From assembly GCA_964448675.1 (NCBI GenBank), contig CAYUZU010000012.1, positions 1 through 64,000 of the forward strand: a stretch of DNA of 64,000 nt. Reading direction: 5' to 3'. Below the pieces are notes generated by a model. That model was not told where the DNA came from and did no database searches. It saw nothing but the letters and a program-made list of their open reading frames with translations. Source of the stretch: CAYUZU01 sp964448675 (lineage in GTDB: Bacteria > Planctomycetota > Phycisphaerae > UBA1845 > Fen-1342). A program made the translations under genes and the position numbers. Of the stretch, positions 8,061-17,955 are shown one piece after another. How positions within the stretch are numbered: the first letter of the stretch is position 1; each line of letters starts with the position of its first letter.

Positions 8061-9683
8061 CTACGGCGTCAGGCAGCGCTGGACGGTGCCGATGTCGTGC
8101 AGGTCGATGTCATTGTCCGTATCACCGTCGCCGGCGAGACAGCCGTTGCCGGCCATGTAGGTCTCCGCCGGGCCGCGCAGGCAGAAGAGCAGGTTCAGGA
8201 CGTCATCCCAGGTGACCTGGCCGTCGGCGGTGTAGTCCCCGGCGCAGTCGCTTTCGAGCAGGGCGCTCTCCGGCAGCCAGCCGCGGGTCGCCCCGATCGC
8301 ACAACGCCACCAGTTCGTGCCGGTCGCGCGAATGCCGGTCAGTTCGTGGGCGCCGATCTCGGCCATGGTCCCCGACGACAGGTCGACGCGGGTGCCATAG
8401 TTGTGGCCGGGGCCGACGTACAAGCCGCTGGCGGCCGTCAGACGGACGGCGTCGCCAACGTCATAGCGGGTGGAATACGCGGCGGGCAGGACGTTGCACA
8501 TGAGCAGGCCGTTGGCGACGGCGCGCTCCTGACCGTCGGAGGGTTCGTTGACGACCTGGCCGTTGACCCAGAGGGTGGACGAGCCGCCGCCATCCTGGTT
8601 GATGCCCTCGACCGCGCCGAGCTCGTTGAGGCAGAAGTTGCCCAGCTCGGTCATGCTCATGCCGACACTGACCGCGCTGCGGCCGTCGACCACCACGAAG
8701 AAGATGTAGTCGTCGTTGAACGCAATGGCCGTGCGCGGGTGACGCTGGGTCGCACCGGGGTCGTCGGACCATTGGACCGCGCCGTCGGCAAGGAAGTGAA
8801 AGCTGCCGCCGATGCTGGCGTAGGTCTTGGTCCAATCCCACGGGCGCGGCGTTTCGCAGTCGTGCTCGTAGTGGGTGATTTCCTGGGAGATGCGGACCTC
8901 GGTGCCGACGCCGACACTGCCGAGCAGCGGGCCGATGGCGGTGCCGGCCGCGGAGAGCACGACATGGTCGAACGGGATGACACTGTTGCCGCCGTTGTTG
9001 CGGATCTCGGCGACGGTGCCACGCGCGTACGCCGGCTCGGGCAGGATGAGCGTGGGACGATCCATCGCGACGATGACCTCGAGCCCGGCGTCGAGCGTGC
9101 CGGTGGTGACGTCGTATTGCGGGGTGTAGAGGATGAGTTCGTCGCTGCCGCGCGGCTGGTTGATGCCGTCGATATTCTGGTCGTGGCTGGTGGCGGGGAT
9201 GATGAGCTTGTTCTTGTTGGCGTGGTGACGAACGCAGCCGCCGATGAATGCGTCGCGGTCGACCTGCCAGGCAAAGCCGCTGCCGCCGGTGAAGTCGTCG
9301 AAGCGCCGCGCGTACCAGCCGCTCTTGATCTGGCCGCTCACTGGCAGGTCATAGCTGAAAAAGTCGCCGTTAATGGCGGCGACGACGTCGTAGCGCGGCC
9401 CCCACTGCTGGCCCCACCAGCTCAGTGCGCCCTCGTGGCGGGCGGCCATGCTGCTGACGACCTCGCGGCCGCCGCTGAGACGCCCCTGGCCAATGGTGCT
9501 GTCGATCGTGCAGGCCTCGTTGCTGCGGTCCATGCGGACGACGAAGACGTTGTTGGGGCCGGGTGCCTGGAACGTCGCGTATTCGAAGCCGGGCGCGATA
9601 CTCTGCCAGTCGGCGAGCACCGGCGCAGCGAGCAGCACGAGGCAGCACGCGACCAACGACGAGCGGATTCTGGCGGGGAGCAT
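8061..9683 (-). CDS. secreted phosphodiester glycosidase-like protein (NAGPA family) with dockerin-like tail
   Basis: A 540-residue exported protein. The start at 9683 follows GGAGGT with six-base spacing and gives a Sec signal peptide ending near VLA-DWQS; the longer upstream frame overlaps the neighbouring gene. Residues about 50-370 form a NAGPA/phosphodiester glycosidase domain (PF09992 type), with the hallmark GINQDGGGSSTLWVNGQVVN followed by an ERAVANGLL strand. An SH3-like segment follows (about 395-465), then a Cys-containing dockerin-like end rich in Asp (GDGDTDNDIDLHDIG), typical of secreted Phycisphaerae proteins. The family hydrolyses sugar phosphodiesters; the substrate here is unknown. 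It is divergent from a metallophosphoesterase, so the pair may act on exported phosphorylated polymers. Confidence 0.82.
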   Translation of the reverse strand: MLPARIRSSLVACCLVLLAAPVLADWQSIAPGFEYATFQAPGPNNVFVVRMDRSNEACTIDSTIGQGRLSGGREVVSSMAARHEGALSWWGQQWGPRYDVVAAINGDFFSYDLPVSGQIKSGWYARRFDDFTGGSGFAWQVDRDAFIGGCVRHHANKNKLIIPATSHDQNIDGINQPRGSDELILYTPQYDVTTGTLDAGLEVIVAMDRPTLILPEPAYARGTVAEIRNNGGNSVIPFDHVVLSAAGTAIGPLLGSVGVGTEVRISQEITHYEHDCETPRPWDWTKTYASIGGSFHFLADGAVQWSDDPGATQRHPRTAIAFNDDYIFFVVVDGRSAVSVGMSMTELGNFCLNELGAVEGINQDGGGSSTLWVNGQVVNEPSDGQERAVANGLLMCNVLPAAYSTRYDVGDAVRLTAASGLYVGPGHNYGTRVDLSSGTMAEIGAHELTGIRATGTNWWRCAIGATRGWLPESALLESDCAGDYTADGQVTWDDVLNLLFCLRGPAETYMAGNGCLAGDGDTDNDIDLHDIGTVQRCLTP

Positions 9684-9845
9684 CTTCTGACCTCCGGCGA
9701 TGAAACCACGCTGCAGCGATTCAGGTCCTATTGTATCAAACACGACGCAGGATTCAGCTTGACGCGTCCGTTCAGCTCGCGTCGAGACGGGGATATCATC
9801 TTGCGCCGGGGCCGCGTGGGGCGGCTCGCGCAACGGAGATGCATC

Positions 9846-10898
9846 ATGGCGATCACACGCAGGGAATTCGTGGGCGGGGCCATCGCGGCGGGCGCCGCGG
9901 GGTTGATACCGGCGGCGGCCCACGGCGCTGCCCGCAAGCCGCAGCCAGCCGCAGCCAAACGCGACGGCTTCAGCTTCGTACACCTGACCGACATGCACGT
10001 CACGCCGAAACGTTGGGGCGACAAGGGTTACCGCGCATGCATCGAGAGTGTGCGCGACCTGAAGCCGCGGCCGGCGTTCGCATTGATGGGCGGCGACCTG
10101 GCCTTCGACGGCTGCTACACACCGAAGGCGGACTTCGAGGAACAGATCCGCCTGTACAAGGAAATCAGCGGCGGGCTCGGCATGCCGTACCACAACTGCA
10201 TGGGCAACCATGACGTGCTGGGCTGGTCGTCGCGGCGCAAGTGCGCGGTCGACGATCCCGAACTGGGCAAGAAGATGATCATGGACCGGCTCGAATGGGA
10301 ACGCAGTTATTACAGCTTCGATCATGGCGGGTGGCATTTCGCGGTGCTGGATTGCATCCACCCCAAGCAGTTCGAGCACGGGCCGGGGTATGAGCCACGG
10401 ATCGGCGACGAGCAGCTCGAGTGGCTGGCGTATGATCTTGGCGCCGCCGGCACACGGCCCAAGGTGTGTGTCACGCACATTGCCGCTTTCTGCAACACGG
10501 GGCAGATCCAGGGGGATCCGAACCGCAAGGCGATGGACGGGCACATGGTGCTCTGGGACACCGCCGAACTGCGCGAGATTCTCGAACGGCACCAGGTCAA
10601 GGCGCTGTTGCAGGGGCACAGCCACGAGATCGAGCAGTTCTGCTACAACGGGGTGTGGTACCTGACAAGCGCGGCGGTGAGCGGCGCGTGGTGGGCGGGG
10701 AGCTGGACGGGGAACAAGCCGGGCTACACCCTGTTCCGCTGCGAGGGCGACGAGCTGCGCTGGTCGCACCACGTCTTCGGGTGGGAGCCGCACCTGGAGC
10801 CGGACGACACGCTGGAGCGACAGAAGATTGCCGAGCAGGCGGCGCGCGAGGCGGAGCAGCGGCGGCTGCTGGCGCGGGAGCGGGCGGGGCGGCCCTGA
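9846..10898 (+). CDS. Tat-exported calcineurin-like metallophosphoesterase
   Basis: A 350-residue protein starting at 9846 (CGGAGA seven bases upstream). The N-terminus is a Tat signal (ITRREFVGGAIAAGAAGLI, cleavage near AHGA). All calcineurin-like phosphoesterase metal motifs are present in order: LTDMH (D-x-H), MGGDL (GD), MGNHD (GNHD), VTHIA (H) and QGHSH (GH-x-H). The last ~25 residues are a charged helix. Length and the H-rich active site fit a periplasmic or surface purple-acid-type or cyclic-nucleotide-type phosphoesterase; the substrate is not evident. The 162 bp shared with the divergent phosphodiester-glycosidase gene may hold promoters for both. Confidence 0.9.
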   Translation: MAITRREFVGGAIAAGAAGLIPAAAHGAARKPQPAAAKRDGFSFVHLTDMHVTPKRWGDKGYRACIESVRDLKPRPAFALMGGDLAFDGCYTPKADFEEQIRLYKEISGGLGMPYHNCMGNHDVLGWSSRRKCAVDDPELGKKMIMDRLEWERSYYSFDHGGWHFAVLDCIHPKQFEHGPGYEPRIGDEQLEWLAYDLGAAGTRPKVCVTHIAAFCNTGQIQGDPNRKAMDGHMVLWDTAELREILERHQVKALLQGHSHEIEQFCYNGVWYLTSAAVSGAWWAGSWTGNKPGYTLFRCEGDELRWSHHVFGWEPHLEPDDTLERQKIAEQAAREAEQRRLLARERAGRP

Positions 10899-11249
10899 GG
10901 GTCGCGGGGCAAGGTCGGCCGGCTGGTTATCGGTCTTTTTTGGGTACCCAACCGGCGGCCCGCGACCTAAGCAGCTACCCGACCGAGGCTTACGTCAAAA
11001 AGTGACCGGCCGGCCAGGCGGGCGTTTGCCGTTGATAAACGGAGGAGAATGATTGCATCATCATTTCGATTTGGGTACATTGGCAGGTGGAGTAAAAGGA
11101 GGCTCGTGCGAGAGGAGAGAGGTTCTCGCCGAAAAGCCACATCGGACATGTCGTGCCGCGTTCCAATGGAGTCTCATCGTCGAGAGGGTGGGGCGCGCGT
11201 ACGGAGGAGCATTGGAGACACCTGGGATCCTTCGAGAGGGAGATGACTC
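10899..11249. other. 351-bp intergenic region
   Basis: No convincing gene. A weak, imperfect hairpin joins 10917-10928 to 10950-10960 around a T-rich loop and may act as an end signal for the phosphoesterase transcript. GGAGGAGA at 11041-11048 precedes an ATG at 11049 that opens a 65-codon frame, but its residue composition is Arg-rich shadow-like and no family is apparent. The segment probably contains the promoter of the PEP-CTERM gene that starts at 11250. Confidence 0.4.
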
Positions 11250-12548
11250 ATGAGAAGCACTTTGGGAGTACTGGTCGTCAGCGCCGTGGTGCTGGTGGCC
11301 CCGGCGGCATTCGCCGTCTCGTACGCGTCGGGCGTTCAGCAGTCCGGCAACGTTGTCCTGTTCACGCTGAACCAGCCTGGCAACGTGACCGTGCAGTTTG
11401 ACGGCGGCGCGGGCTCGCTGGCGCTGGGCGACCTGGCTGCGGGCGGCAACGTCTTCCAGATTCCGGCCGGCTACACGGACTACTGCATCGAGGTGACGAG
11501 CGACACTGGCACCGGCTGGCAGTGGTCGCAGATCAGCACCGACGACACGTCGACCAGCTTCTATGGTCCGCGCGGCGTTTCGGTCGACCGCAATCCGGAC
11601 AGCCCCAACTTCGGCAGCGTGTATGTGTCGGAAGGTGCCCCGGGCCTGACCGCGTTCGGCCGCACGACCGAGGACGGCGTCTACAAGCTTGATGCCGCCA
11701 TGAACGACCTCGGCGTTTACACTGGTGGTGTGGATTGGAGCGGCGGCTCTGGTCCGTTCAAGAGCACTGTTGGCCCGGACGGCCACCTGTACGTCGCCAA
11801 CTTCAACGACGACACGCTGTATGAGTTCAGCAGCGACATGTCGACCGCGACGCAGATCATCGGCCCGGACGACAAGTTCGAAGGCCAGTGGATCTCCAGT
11901 GCGATTGTCGAAGGCACGCAGGCCGGCGGCGATCGCGTGATCTACACCGTTGACAGCCAGTATCTGGGTGCCAGCCGCGGCCTGGTCAAGTACGACCTCG
12001 GCGGCATGGCGGATGCGGACGGCCCCGGCCAGCAGTACATCGGTCCGGACGTCTTCGGCTTCTATCCCCGGGATGCGGTGCGCGACAGTGATGGCAACTT
12101 CTACATGAACCAGTTCCGCTACGCTCCGACCGAAGGCGCCGCGATCATCAAGTTCCAGGATGGCCCGGATCTCCCGCTGGATGGCGACGACATCCTTTGG
12201 GAAACCCCGCCCGAATTCCCGTACAATGGCAGCAACAGCCTGGCGCTGTTCGAGACCTTCGACTACATCGCCTTCGGGAACTACTACGATGGTCAGGTCC
12301 TCATCTTTGACAAGGACACCGGCGACCTGCTGCACTCGTTCGACGCCGGCAGCCGCATGTATGACATCGCCTTCGACGCCGCGGGCAACGTCTACACGGT
12401 CGACAACCTGACCGAGTGGCTGCGTGTCTGGTCGCCGGGCGGCACCTTTGTCGCCACGACCTGCTCGGATGGCACGTTCAGCGTCGTTCCGGAGCCGGCC
12501 GCCCTGGCCCTGCTGACGCTGGGTCTGGCGCTGGTGCGCCGCCGCTAG
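11250..12548 (+). CDS. PEP-CTERM sorting-domain protein with beta-propeller-like body
   Basis: A 432-residue exported protein preceded by GGGAGATGACTC and beginning with a Sec signal peptide (MRSTLGVLVVSAVVLVAPAAFA). The body repeats short strand units with Asp/Gly/Tyr turns (GPRGVSVDRNPDSPNFGSVYV, GPDGHLYVANFNDDTLYEF, DIAFDAAGNVYTVDNLTEW), resembling NHL or SMP-30-type beta-propellers. The C-terminus is a complete PEP-CTERM signal: PEP motif, a helix (AALALLTLGLALV) and RRR. Such proteins are thought to be processed by exosortase and displayed with exopolysaccharide; no exosortase gene lies in this window. A clear terminator follows. Confidence 0.88.
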   Translation: MRSTLGVLVVSAVVLVAPAAFAVSYASGVQQSGNVVLFTLNQPGNVTVQFDGGAGSLALGDLAAGGNVFQIPAGYTDYCIEVTSDTGTGWQWSQISTDDTSTSFYGPRGVSVDRNPDSPNFGSVYVSEGAPGLTAFGRTTEDGVYKLDAAMNDLGVYTGGVDWSGGSGPFKSTVGPDGHLYVANFNDDTLYEFSSDMSTATQIIGPDDKFEGQWISSAIVEGTQAGGDRVIYTVDSQYLGASRGLVKYDLGGMADADGPGQQYIGPDVFGFYPRDAVRDSDGNFYMNQFRYAPTEGAAIIKFQDGPDLPLDGDDILWETPPEFPYNGSNSLALFETFDYIAFGNYYDGQVLIFDKDTGDLLHSFDAGSRMYDIAFDAAGNVYTVDNLTEWLRVWSPGGTFVATTCSDGTFSVVPEPAALALLTLGLALVRRR

Positions 12549-12587
12549 TTCGGCACCGTTCGCAACGCGAACACGCTTGAGAGTTCA

Positions 12588-12621
12588 CGGGGTCGCCTCA
12601 CGCGGGCGGCCCCGTTTCTTA
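12588..12621 (+). terminator. intrinsic terminator after the PEP-CTERM gene
   Basis: Stem ACGGGGTCGCC (12588-12598) pairs with GGCGGCCCCGT (12606-12616) with a single G-T wobble and a seven-base loop, followed by TTTCTT. It lies 40 bases beyond the stop codon. Confidence 0.85.
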
Positions 12622-12753
12622 TGCGCCGCTTTCGGGTGAAAAGGGGGCCGGTGATAGGTGATTGGGCGCGCATCTACCGTCTGTAGCGCGCCGATCCCGG
12701 CTGCCACAAAGCCGCACGATGCGCTATACTCCCATCCAAGGAGCAGCGCAGCG

Positions 12754-14589
12754 ATGGGTCAGATTCGTCCGCTTTCACCCGCCCTGATCAGCCGCATCGC
12801 CGCCGGCGAGTGCATCGAGCGCCCGGCCAGTGTCGTGAAGGAACTCGCGGAGAACGCCTTGGATGCCGGCGCGGGGGCAATTGACATCACGATTCTGGAC
12901 GGCGGCCGCGGGCTGATCCAGGTCGCCGACGATGGCGTGGGGATGGATTCCGACGATCTGCGGCTCAGCGTCGCCCAGCACGCGACCAGCAAGCTCCTCA
13001 GCGACGATGACCTCTTCAACATCCAGACCATGGGCTTCCGCGGCGAGGCGCTGGCGAGCATCGGTGCCGTCGCGCGGCTGCGGATCACGTCGCGCCGGCG
13101 CGAGGACGACGTCGCGCACGAAATCCGCGTCGAGGGTGGTGCCGTCAGCGAGCTGCGGCCGTGCGCAGCCCCGCCCGGCACGACGGTCGAGGTGCACGAC
13201 CTCTTCTACGCCGTCCCCGCCCGGCGCAAGTTCCTGCGCACCAACCAGACCGAGATGGGGCACATCACCGAGCAGCTGGCCCGGCTGGCGCTGGCGCACC
13301 CGGAGATCGCCTTCACGCTCAAGCACCAGGGCCGCGTTACGCACCGGCTCGACGCCACGCAGGATCGCCGGCAGCGTATCGCCGACCTCTATGGCGCTGA
13401 GCTGGCCGACGTGCTGCTGCCGGTGCACCGTGCGGGCACGGGGCTGAAGATCGACGGGCTGGTCGCGCCGCCCGCGGAGAGCCGCGGGTCGAGCAAGTGG
13501 GAGTACGTGTTTCTCAATGGGCGCTACGTTCGCGATCGCTTCGTCTCGCACGCGGTGAAGGAGGCGTATCGCAGCCTGATCGACCCGTCGCGCTATCCGG
13601 TGGTGTTCCTGTTCATCACCATCGACCCGGACGCGGTGGACGTGAACGTGCACCCGACCAAGATCGAAGTCCGCTGGCGCGATTCAAACTATGTGCATGG
13701 ACAAGTGCTCGCAACACTGCGCGAGCGATTCCTGTCCACACGGCTAGACCATGAGCTGCGGCCCGCGCGGGATGACGAAAACTATCGCGCGCAGGTACGC
13801 GAGGCGATGGTCGAGTTCTTCACGCGCTCGCGGCCGGCCGAAAACCAGCGACACTTCGACCTGCCGGCGGTCGCGCCGCCGTCGCAAGAACCAGCGGCCG
13901 AGCCCGCGCGCGACGTCACACCGACACAGGCATGGAAGCGCCCCATCGATCCGCCGACGAGCGAGCAAGACGCCGTCCACGGAGAAGAGGCCGACACGCG
14001 GCCCGCGCTGCAGCCGGTGACTCGCGTGATGCAGGTGCACAACACCTACCTCGTGGTCGAGACCGACGAGGGCGTGATGATCATCGACCAGCACGCCCTG
14101 CACGAACGAATCCTCTACGAAGAGCTCAAGCGGCGCATGACGGCGGGCCGGCTCGAAGCGCAGCGGCTGCTCATGCCGGAGGTGCTGCGCGTGCCGGCGG
14201 ATCGACTGGAAGTGCTGGAGGCCCACGCCGACCTGCTCGGCCGGCTCGGCGTCGAGCTGACGGCCGCGGGGCCGCAGAGTGTCGCGGTGCAGGCGTTTCC
14301 GACGCTGCTGCTGGAGCGAACGGACCAGGGGCGTTTTGTCGCCGACCTGCTCGACCTGCTCGGCGAGCAGGGCACGCGGCCCGATGCCGACACCCTCATG
14401 CACGAGGTGCTGGACATGATGGCGTGCAAGGCGGCGGTCAAAGCGGGCGACCCGCTGACGCCCGAGGAGATTACGGCTCTGCTCGAACGCCGGGAGCAGG
14501 CCGAGCGCAGCAGCCACTGCCCGCACGGCCGGCCGACAACGCTGCGATTGACCCTGCGCGACCTGGAGAAGCAGTTCCATCGCCGCTGA
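12754..14589 (+). CDS. mutL: DNA mismatch repair protein MutL
   Basis: A 611-residue protein. The start at 12754 (MGQIRPLSP) is chosen for its AAGGAG and match to the family N-terminus. The GHKL ATPase motifs are intact: ERPASVVKELAENALDAGA, DDGVGM, QHATSKL and GFRGEALASI. The middle holds the S5-fold transducer with the NVHPTK motif. The C-terminal dimerisation domain (about 425-605) has the endonuclease motif DQHALHERILYE, matching DQHA(x)2E(x)4E, plus ACKAAVKAGD and CPHGRP. This MutL is therefore predicted to nick DNA itself, as in bacteria without MutH. No mutS is adjacent. It converges on topA with a 99-bp gap. Confidence 0.97.
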   Translation: MGQIRPLSPALISRIAAGECIERPASVVKELAENALDAGAGAIDITILDGGRGLIQVADDGVGMDSDDLRLSVAQHATSKLLSDDDLFNIQTMGFRGEALASIGAVARLRITSRRREDDVAHEIRVEGGAVSELRPCAAPPGTTVEVHDLFYAVPARRKFLRTNQTEMGHITEQLARLALAHPEIAFTLKHQGRVTHRLDATQDRRQRIADLYGAELADVLLPVHRAGTGLKIDGLVAPPAESRGSSKWEYVFLNGRYVRDRFVSHAVKEAYRSLIDPSRYPVVFLFITIDPDAVDVNVHPTKIEVRWRDSNYVHGQVLATLRERFLSTRLDHELRPARDDENYRAQVREAMVEFFTRSRPAENQRHFDLPAVAPPSQEPAAEPARDVTPTQAWKRPIDPPTSEQDAVHGEEADTRPALQPVTRVMQVHNTYLVVETDEGVMIIDQHALHERILYEELKRRMTAGRLEAQRLLMPEVLRVPADRLEVLEAHADLLGRLGVELTAAGPQSVAVQAFPTLLLERTDQGRFVADLLDLLGEQGTRPDADTLMHEVLDMMACKAAVKAGDPLTPEEITALLERREQAERSSHCPHGRPTTLRLTLRDLEKQFHRR

Positions 14590-14688
14590 GGCCGCGGCGT
14601 GACGATTCGCAAGGAGCAACTCTCAACGGTCAGCGATCAGCGAGAAGAGCACACGGCGCGCCGGGGGTGTCTGGCGCGGCAGCGACCA

Positions 14689-17451
14689 CTACTTCTTCCG
14701 CGTGGTCTTCTTCGCGGCTTTCTTGCGAGTGGTCTTCTTGGTGGACTTCTTGGCCGTCTTCTTGCGCGTCGTTTTCTTCTTCGACTTCGGCGCACGGGGG
14801 TCTTTGCCCTGGTCGCGGAGCTTCTGTTCACGCGCCGCGATGAGCTCCACGGCTTCCTCCAGCGTCACCTGGGCCGGATCCTTGCCCTTGGGAATGGTCG
14901 CATTGACCCTGCCGTCCGTCACATACGGGCCGTAGCGCCCGCTCTTGACCTGGATCTGCTCCTCGCGCTGCGGGTGCTTGCCCAGGTCCGCGACGACGGT
15001 CTGGGCCGCGCGACGGCCGCGTCCCTTCGGCTGCTTGAACAACTCGACGGCCTCATCGAGCGTGAGTGTCTCGAGCGCTTCATGGTTCGGCAGGCTGCGC
15101 GTGTCGCTGCCCATCTTGGCATAGGGCCCGAAGCGCCCATCCTGCACGGTGATCAGCTCGTTCGTTTCCGGGTGCTGGCCCACCTCGCGCGGAAACGACA
15201 ATAGCTTGAGCGCGTCGGGCAACGTCACCGACGCCATCGTCATCGAAGGCCAGAGGCTTGCCATTCTGGGCTTGCCGCCACGCTTGACGTTGCCCTTCTC
15301 GGTCAACTCCGGATCGCCGAGCTGCACGTACGGCCCGAAGCGCCCCGTCTTCAGATACACGGGCTTGCCCGTCTCGGGGTCTTCGCCGAGGACGGTGTCG
15401 CTCTGCTGTGCCTGGCCGATGAGTTCCTGGGCCTTGTCGATGGTGAGCTCGTCGGGCGGCAGGTCGTCCGGCACCGTCGCGCGGGCGTCGCCGTCGCCGA
15501 GCTGCACGTACGGTCCGTAGCGCCCGACGCGGACGACGACGTCCTGGCCGTCAGGCGTCTGGCCGATATCGATGCGCGAAACCTCGCGCGCGTCGATGAC
15601 CTCGCCACTGGCATTGACGAGCGACTTGAGCCCGACGTCGGTCACGCCGTCGCCGTGCTTGCTCGGCTCGCCGAAATAGAAGTCATGGAGCCAGGGCGTC
15701 GGGTCCTGGGCGCCGTTGGCGATTGCGTCGAGATCGTCTTCCATGCGCGCCGTGAAGTCGTAATCGACCAGGTCGGGCATGTAGCGCTCGAGCAGGTTCA
15801 CGACCGCGAACGCCGTAAACGTCGGCACCAGCGCCGAACCCTTGCGCCACACGTACCCGCGGTCCTCGATCGTCCCGATGATCGACGCGTAGGTGGACGG
15901 CCGGCCAATGCCACGCTCCTCGAGCTCGCGAATGAGGCTTGCTTCGGTGTACCGCGCCGGCGGCTGGGTGAAGTGCTGGAGGGCCTCCACCTTTTCGGCG
16001 TCAAGCACCTGGCCGACCTGCAACGGCGGCAGCACCTTCTCCTGATCCTCGAGCTCGGCCGCCGGATCGTCCGACCCCTCCACATAGACGCGCAGGTAGC
16101 CGGGGAACTGGATCACCTTGCCCGAGGCGGCGAAGGTGGCGGTGCCGACAAGCTCGGCCTCGGCCTCGATGCGCACGCTGGTGCGCAGACCGTGGGCATC
16201 CTTCATCTGCGACGCAAGCGTGCGCTTCCAGATCAACTCATACAGCTTGAGCTCGTCGCCGCGCAACGTCGCCGTAAGGCTCTTCGGCGTGCGAAAGTCC
16301 TCGCCCGCGGGGCGGATCGCCTCGTGTGCCTCCTGGGCGTTCTTGGACTTTTTCGTATATACGCGCGGTTTGTCCGGCAGGTACTGGTCGCCGTAGAGCT
16401 CGCGCACCTGGCCGCGGGCGGCATTGACGGCCTGGCTCGACAGCGTGGTCGAGTCGGTACGCATGTACGTGATGTGCCCGTTCTCATACAAGCTCTGCGC
16501 GATGCGCATGGTGCGCTGTGCGCTGAAACGCAGCTTGCGGCTGGCTTCCTGCTGCAACGTCGAGGTGATGAACGGGGCGTAGGGGCGGCTGGTGAACGGC
16601 TTCTCGTTGACCTCGGTGACCGTGAACGGCGCGTCGCGGAGGCGCCGGGCGAGCTCGCCAGCCTCGTCGGCACGGAGCAATGTCACCTTGTCGGCGTCCT
16701 TGAGCCGCCCGGTCGTGTCTTCAAAGTCCTTGCCACTGGCGACGCGCTTGTGGTCGAGCTCGATCATCCGCGCGTCAAACGCCTTGGCATCATCCTGCGG
16801 CGTGAGGCGGGCCTCCAGATCCCAGTACTCGGCCTCGACGAAGGCCATGCGCGCCCGCTCGCGCTCGACCACCAGACGCGTCGCGACCGACTGCACCCGG
16901 CCGGCGCTCAGCTTGGGCCGCACCTTGCGCCACAGCACTGGCGAGACCTCGTAGCCGTACAGACGATCGAGGATCCGGCGAGCCTCCTGCGCATTGACGA
17001 GCTGTTGATCGATGTCGCGCGTTTCGTTGATGGCGCGGTCGATGGCGCTGCGGGTGATCTCGTCAAAGACCATGCGCCGCACCGGGCAGTTCGGCTGGAG
17101 CACCTCGGCCAGATGCCATGCAATGGCCTCCCCCTCGCGGTCTTCGTCCGTCGCCAGCAGCAGTTCGCTCGCATTCTTCAGCTTGCTCTTGAGCTTGCGG
17201 ACCTGCTCGTGCTTGCTGCGCGGGATGATATAGATCGGCGTGAAGGCTTCTTCCACGTTCACCCCCAGCCGCGCCCACGGCTCGTCCTTGTACTTGGCGG
17301 GAATCTCGGCGGCGGTCGACGGCAGGTCGCGGATGTGGCCGATGGACGACTCCACCTCGAACCCCTCGCCGAGATAGCGGGCGATCGTGCGGGCCTTGGC
17401 GGGGGACTCGACGATGACCAGGGCGTTGCCGTTGGTTTTGCGATTGACCAT
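14689..17451 (-). CDS. topA: DNA topoisomerase I (type IA)
   Basis: A 920-residue protein starting at ATG 17451 (MVNRKTNGNALVIVESPAKA). GGAGG lies about 16 bases upstream, rather far, but no better start is in frame. The Toprim domain carries the VIVESPAKA motif and acidic triad DEDREGEAIAWHL. The active-site tyrosine lies in HITYMRTDST. After the core (about residue 600) come several Toprim_Crpt-type repeats marked by GRYGPYVQLGD, GRFGPYVQLGD, GRFGPYAKMG and GRYGPYVTDG in place of zinc fingers. The last ~35 residues are a Lys/Arg/Thr-rich tail (KKKTTRKKTAKKSTKK) like the basic tails of actinobacterial topoisomerases, which aid DNA binding and processivity. Confidence 0.97.
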   Translation of the reverse strand: MVNRKTNGNALVIVESPAKARTIARYLGEGFEVESSIGHIRDLPSTAAEIPAKYKDEPWARLGVNVEEAFTPIYIIPRSKHEQVRKLKSKLKNASELLLATDEDREGEAIAWHLAEVLQPNCPVRRMVFDEITRSAIDRAINETRDIDQQLVNAQEARRILDRLYGYEVSPVLWRKVRPKLSAGRVQSVATRLVVERERARMAFVEAEYWDLEARLTPQDDAKAFDARMIELDHKRVASGKDFEDTTGRLKDADKVTLLRADEAGELARRLRDAPFTVTEVNEKPFTSRPYAPFITSTLQQEASRKLRFSAQRTMRIAQSLYENGHITYMRTDSTTLSSQAVNAARGQVRELYGDQYLPDKPRVYTKKSKNAQEAHEAIRPAGEDFRTPKSLTATLRGDELKLYELIWKRTLASQMKDAHGLRTSVRIEAEAELVGTATFAASGKVIQFPGYLRVYVEGSDDPAAELEDQEKVLPPLQVGQVLDAEKVEALQHFTQPPARYTEASLIRELEERGIGRPSTYASIIGTIEDRGYVWRKGSALVPTFTAFAVVNLLERYMPDLVDYDFTARMEDDLDAIANGAQDPTPWLHDFYFGEPSKHGDGVTDVGLKSLVNASGEVIDAREVSRIDIGQTPDGQDVVVRVGRYGPYVQLGDGDARATVPDDLPPDELTIDKAQELIGQAQQSDTVLGEDPETGKPVYLKTGRFGPYVQLGDPELTEKGNVKRGGKPRMASLWPSMTMASVTLPDALKLLSFPREVGQHPETNELITVQDGRFGPYAKMGSDTRSLPNHEALETLTLDEAVELFKQPKGRGRRAAQTVVADLGKHPQREEQIQVKSGRYGPYVTDGRVNATIPKGKDPAQVTLEEAVELIAAREQKLRDQGKDPRAPKSKKKTTRKKTAKKSTKKTTRKKAAKKTTRKK

Positions 17452-17910
17452 ATACGTGCTCGTGGCGCCTCCGCATGCCCGGGGTGTGCCGGCGCGGCGG
17501 CCGGCGTCGAAATCGCGCCCGCGAAGGGTTGGCCGAGTCGTCGGTGCCCCACGGCGCGCAACCATGTGTAGCCACGGGGGGCGGGCAATTCAAGGGGCCG
17601 GCCTCGGTTGGGCTCGGAATTCCGGAAGCCGCCGGATTATCGGGCGTTCGGTCGGCGTTGGCTAAGCGGGCCGCCGCCGGTCGCCGGGGGACAGACCTGG
17701 ACAAGAGAACACAAGTGCTTTCTTCTCATATATTTACGCTTCCACGCACTGGCCAATGACCGGTGCCTGGCCCCCGATGTCGGAGGCTGCCGTCAGGGTG
17801 CCGAGGGCAGGTCGGGACGCAGCCGCCGTTTGCCCCAGTGGCACCTGCCCGTGTGGCACCGGCCAACAGCGGGTGCACGCAGCACCCCTCGTCTCGTCGA
17901 CCGTGCGGGG

Positions 17911-17955
17911 CGGGTGTCACCCGTCGGATGTGAGAGTGGCGCGGGTTTCACCCGC
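17911..17955. repeat. pair of related short palindromes
   Basis: CGGGTG-T-CACCCG at 17911-17923 and GCGGGT-TTC-ACCCGC at 17941-17955 share the core CGGGT-n-TCACCCG and lie 30 bp apart. Their function is unknown: they could be repeated hairpins of the REP type or a regulator operator upstream of topA, 460-500 bp from its start. Confidence 0.4.

Noticed and set aside
7998..10898. 966-residue plus-strand reading frame
   Set aside because: Only its last 350 residues (from 9846) match a family; the rest runs antisense through the phosphodiester-glycosidase gene and has high-GC shadow composition.
11049..11246. 65-codon frame behind GGAGGAGA before the PEP-CTERM gene
   Set aside because: Shadow-like Arg/Ser composition, too-short spacing and no family; possible leader but not supported.
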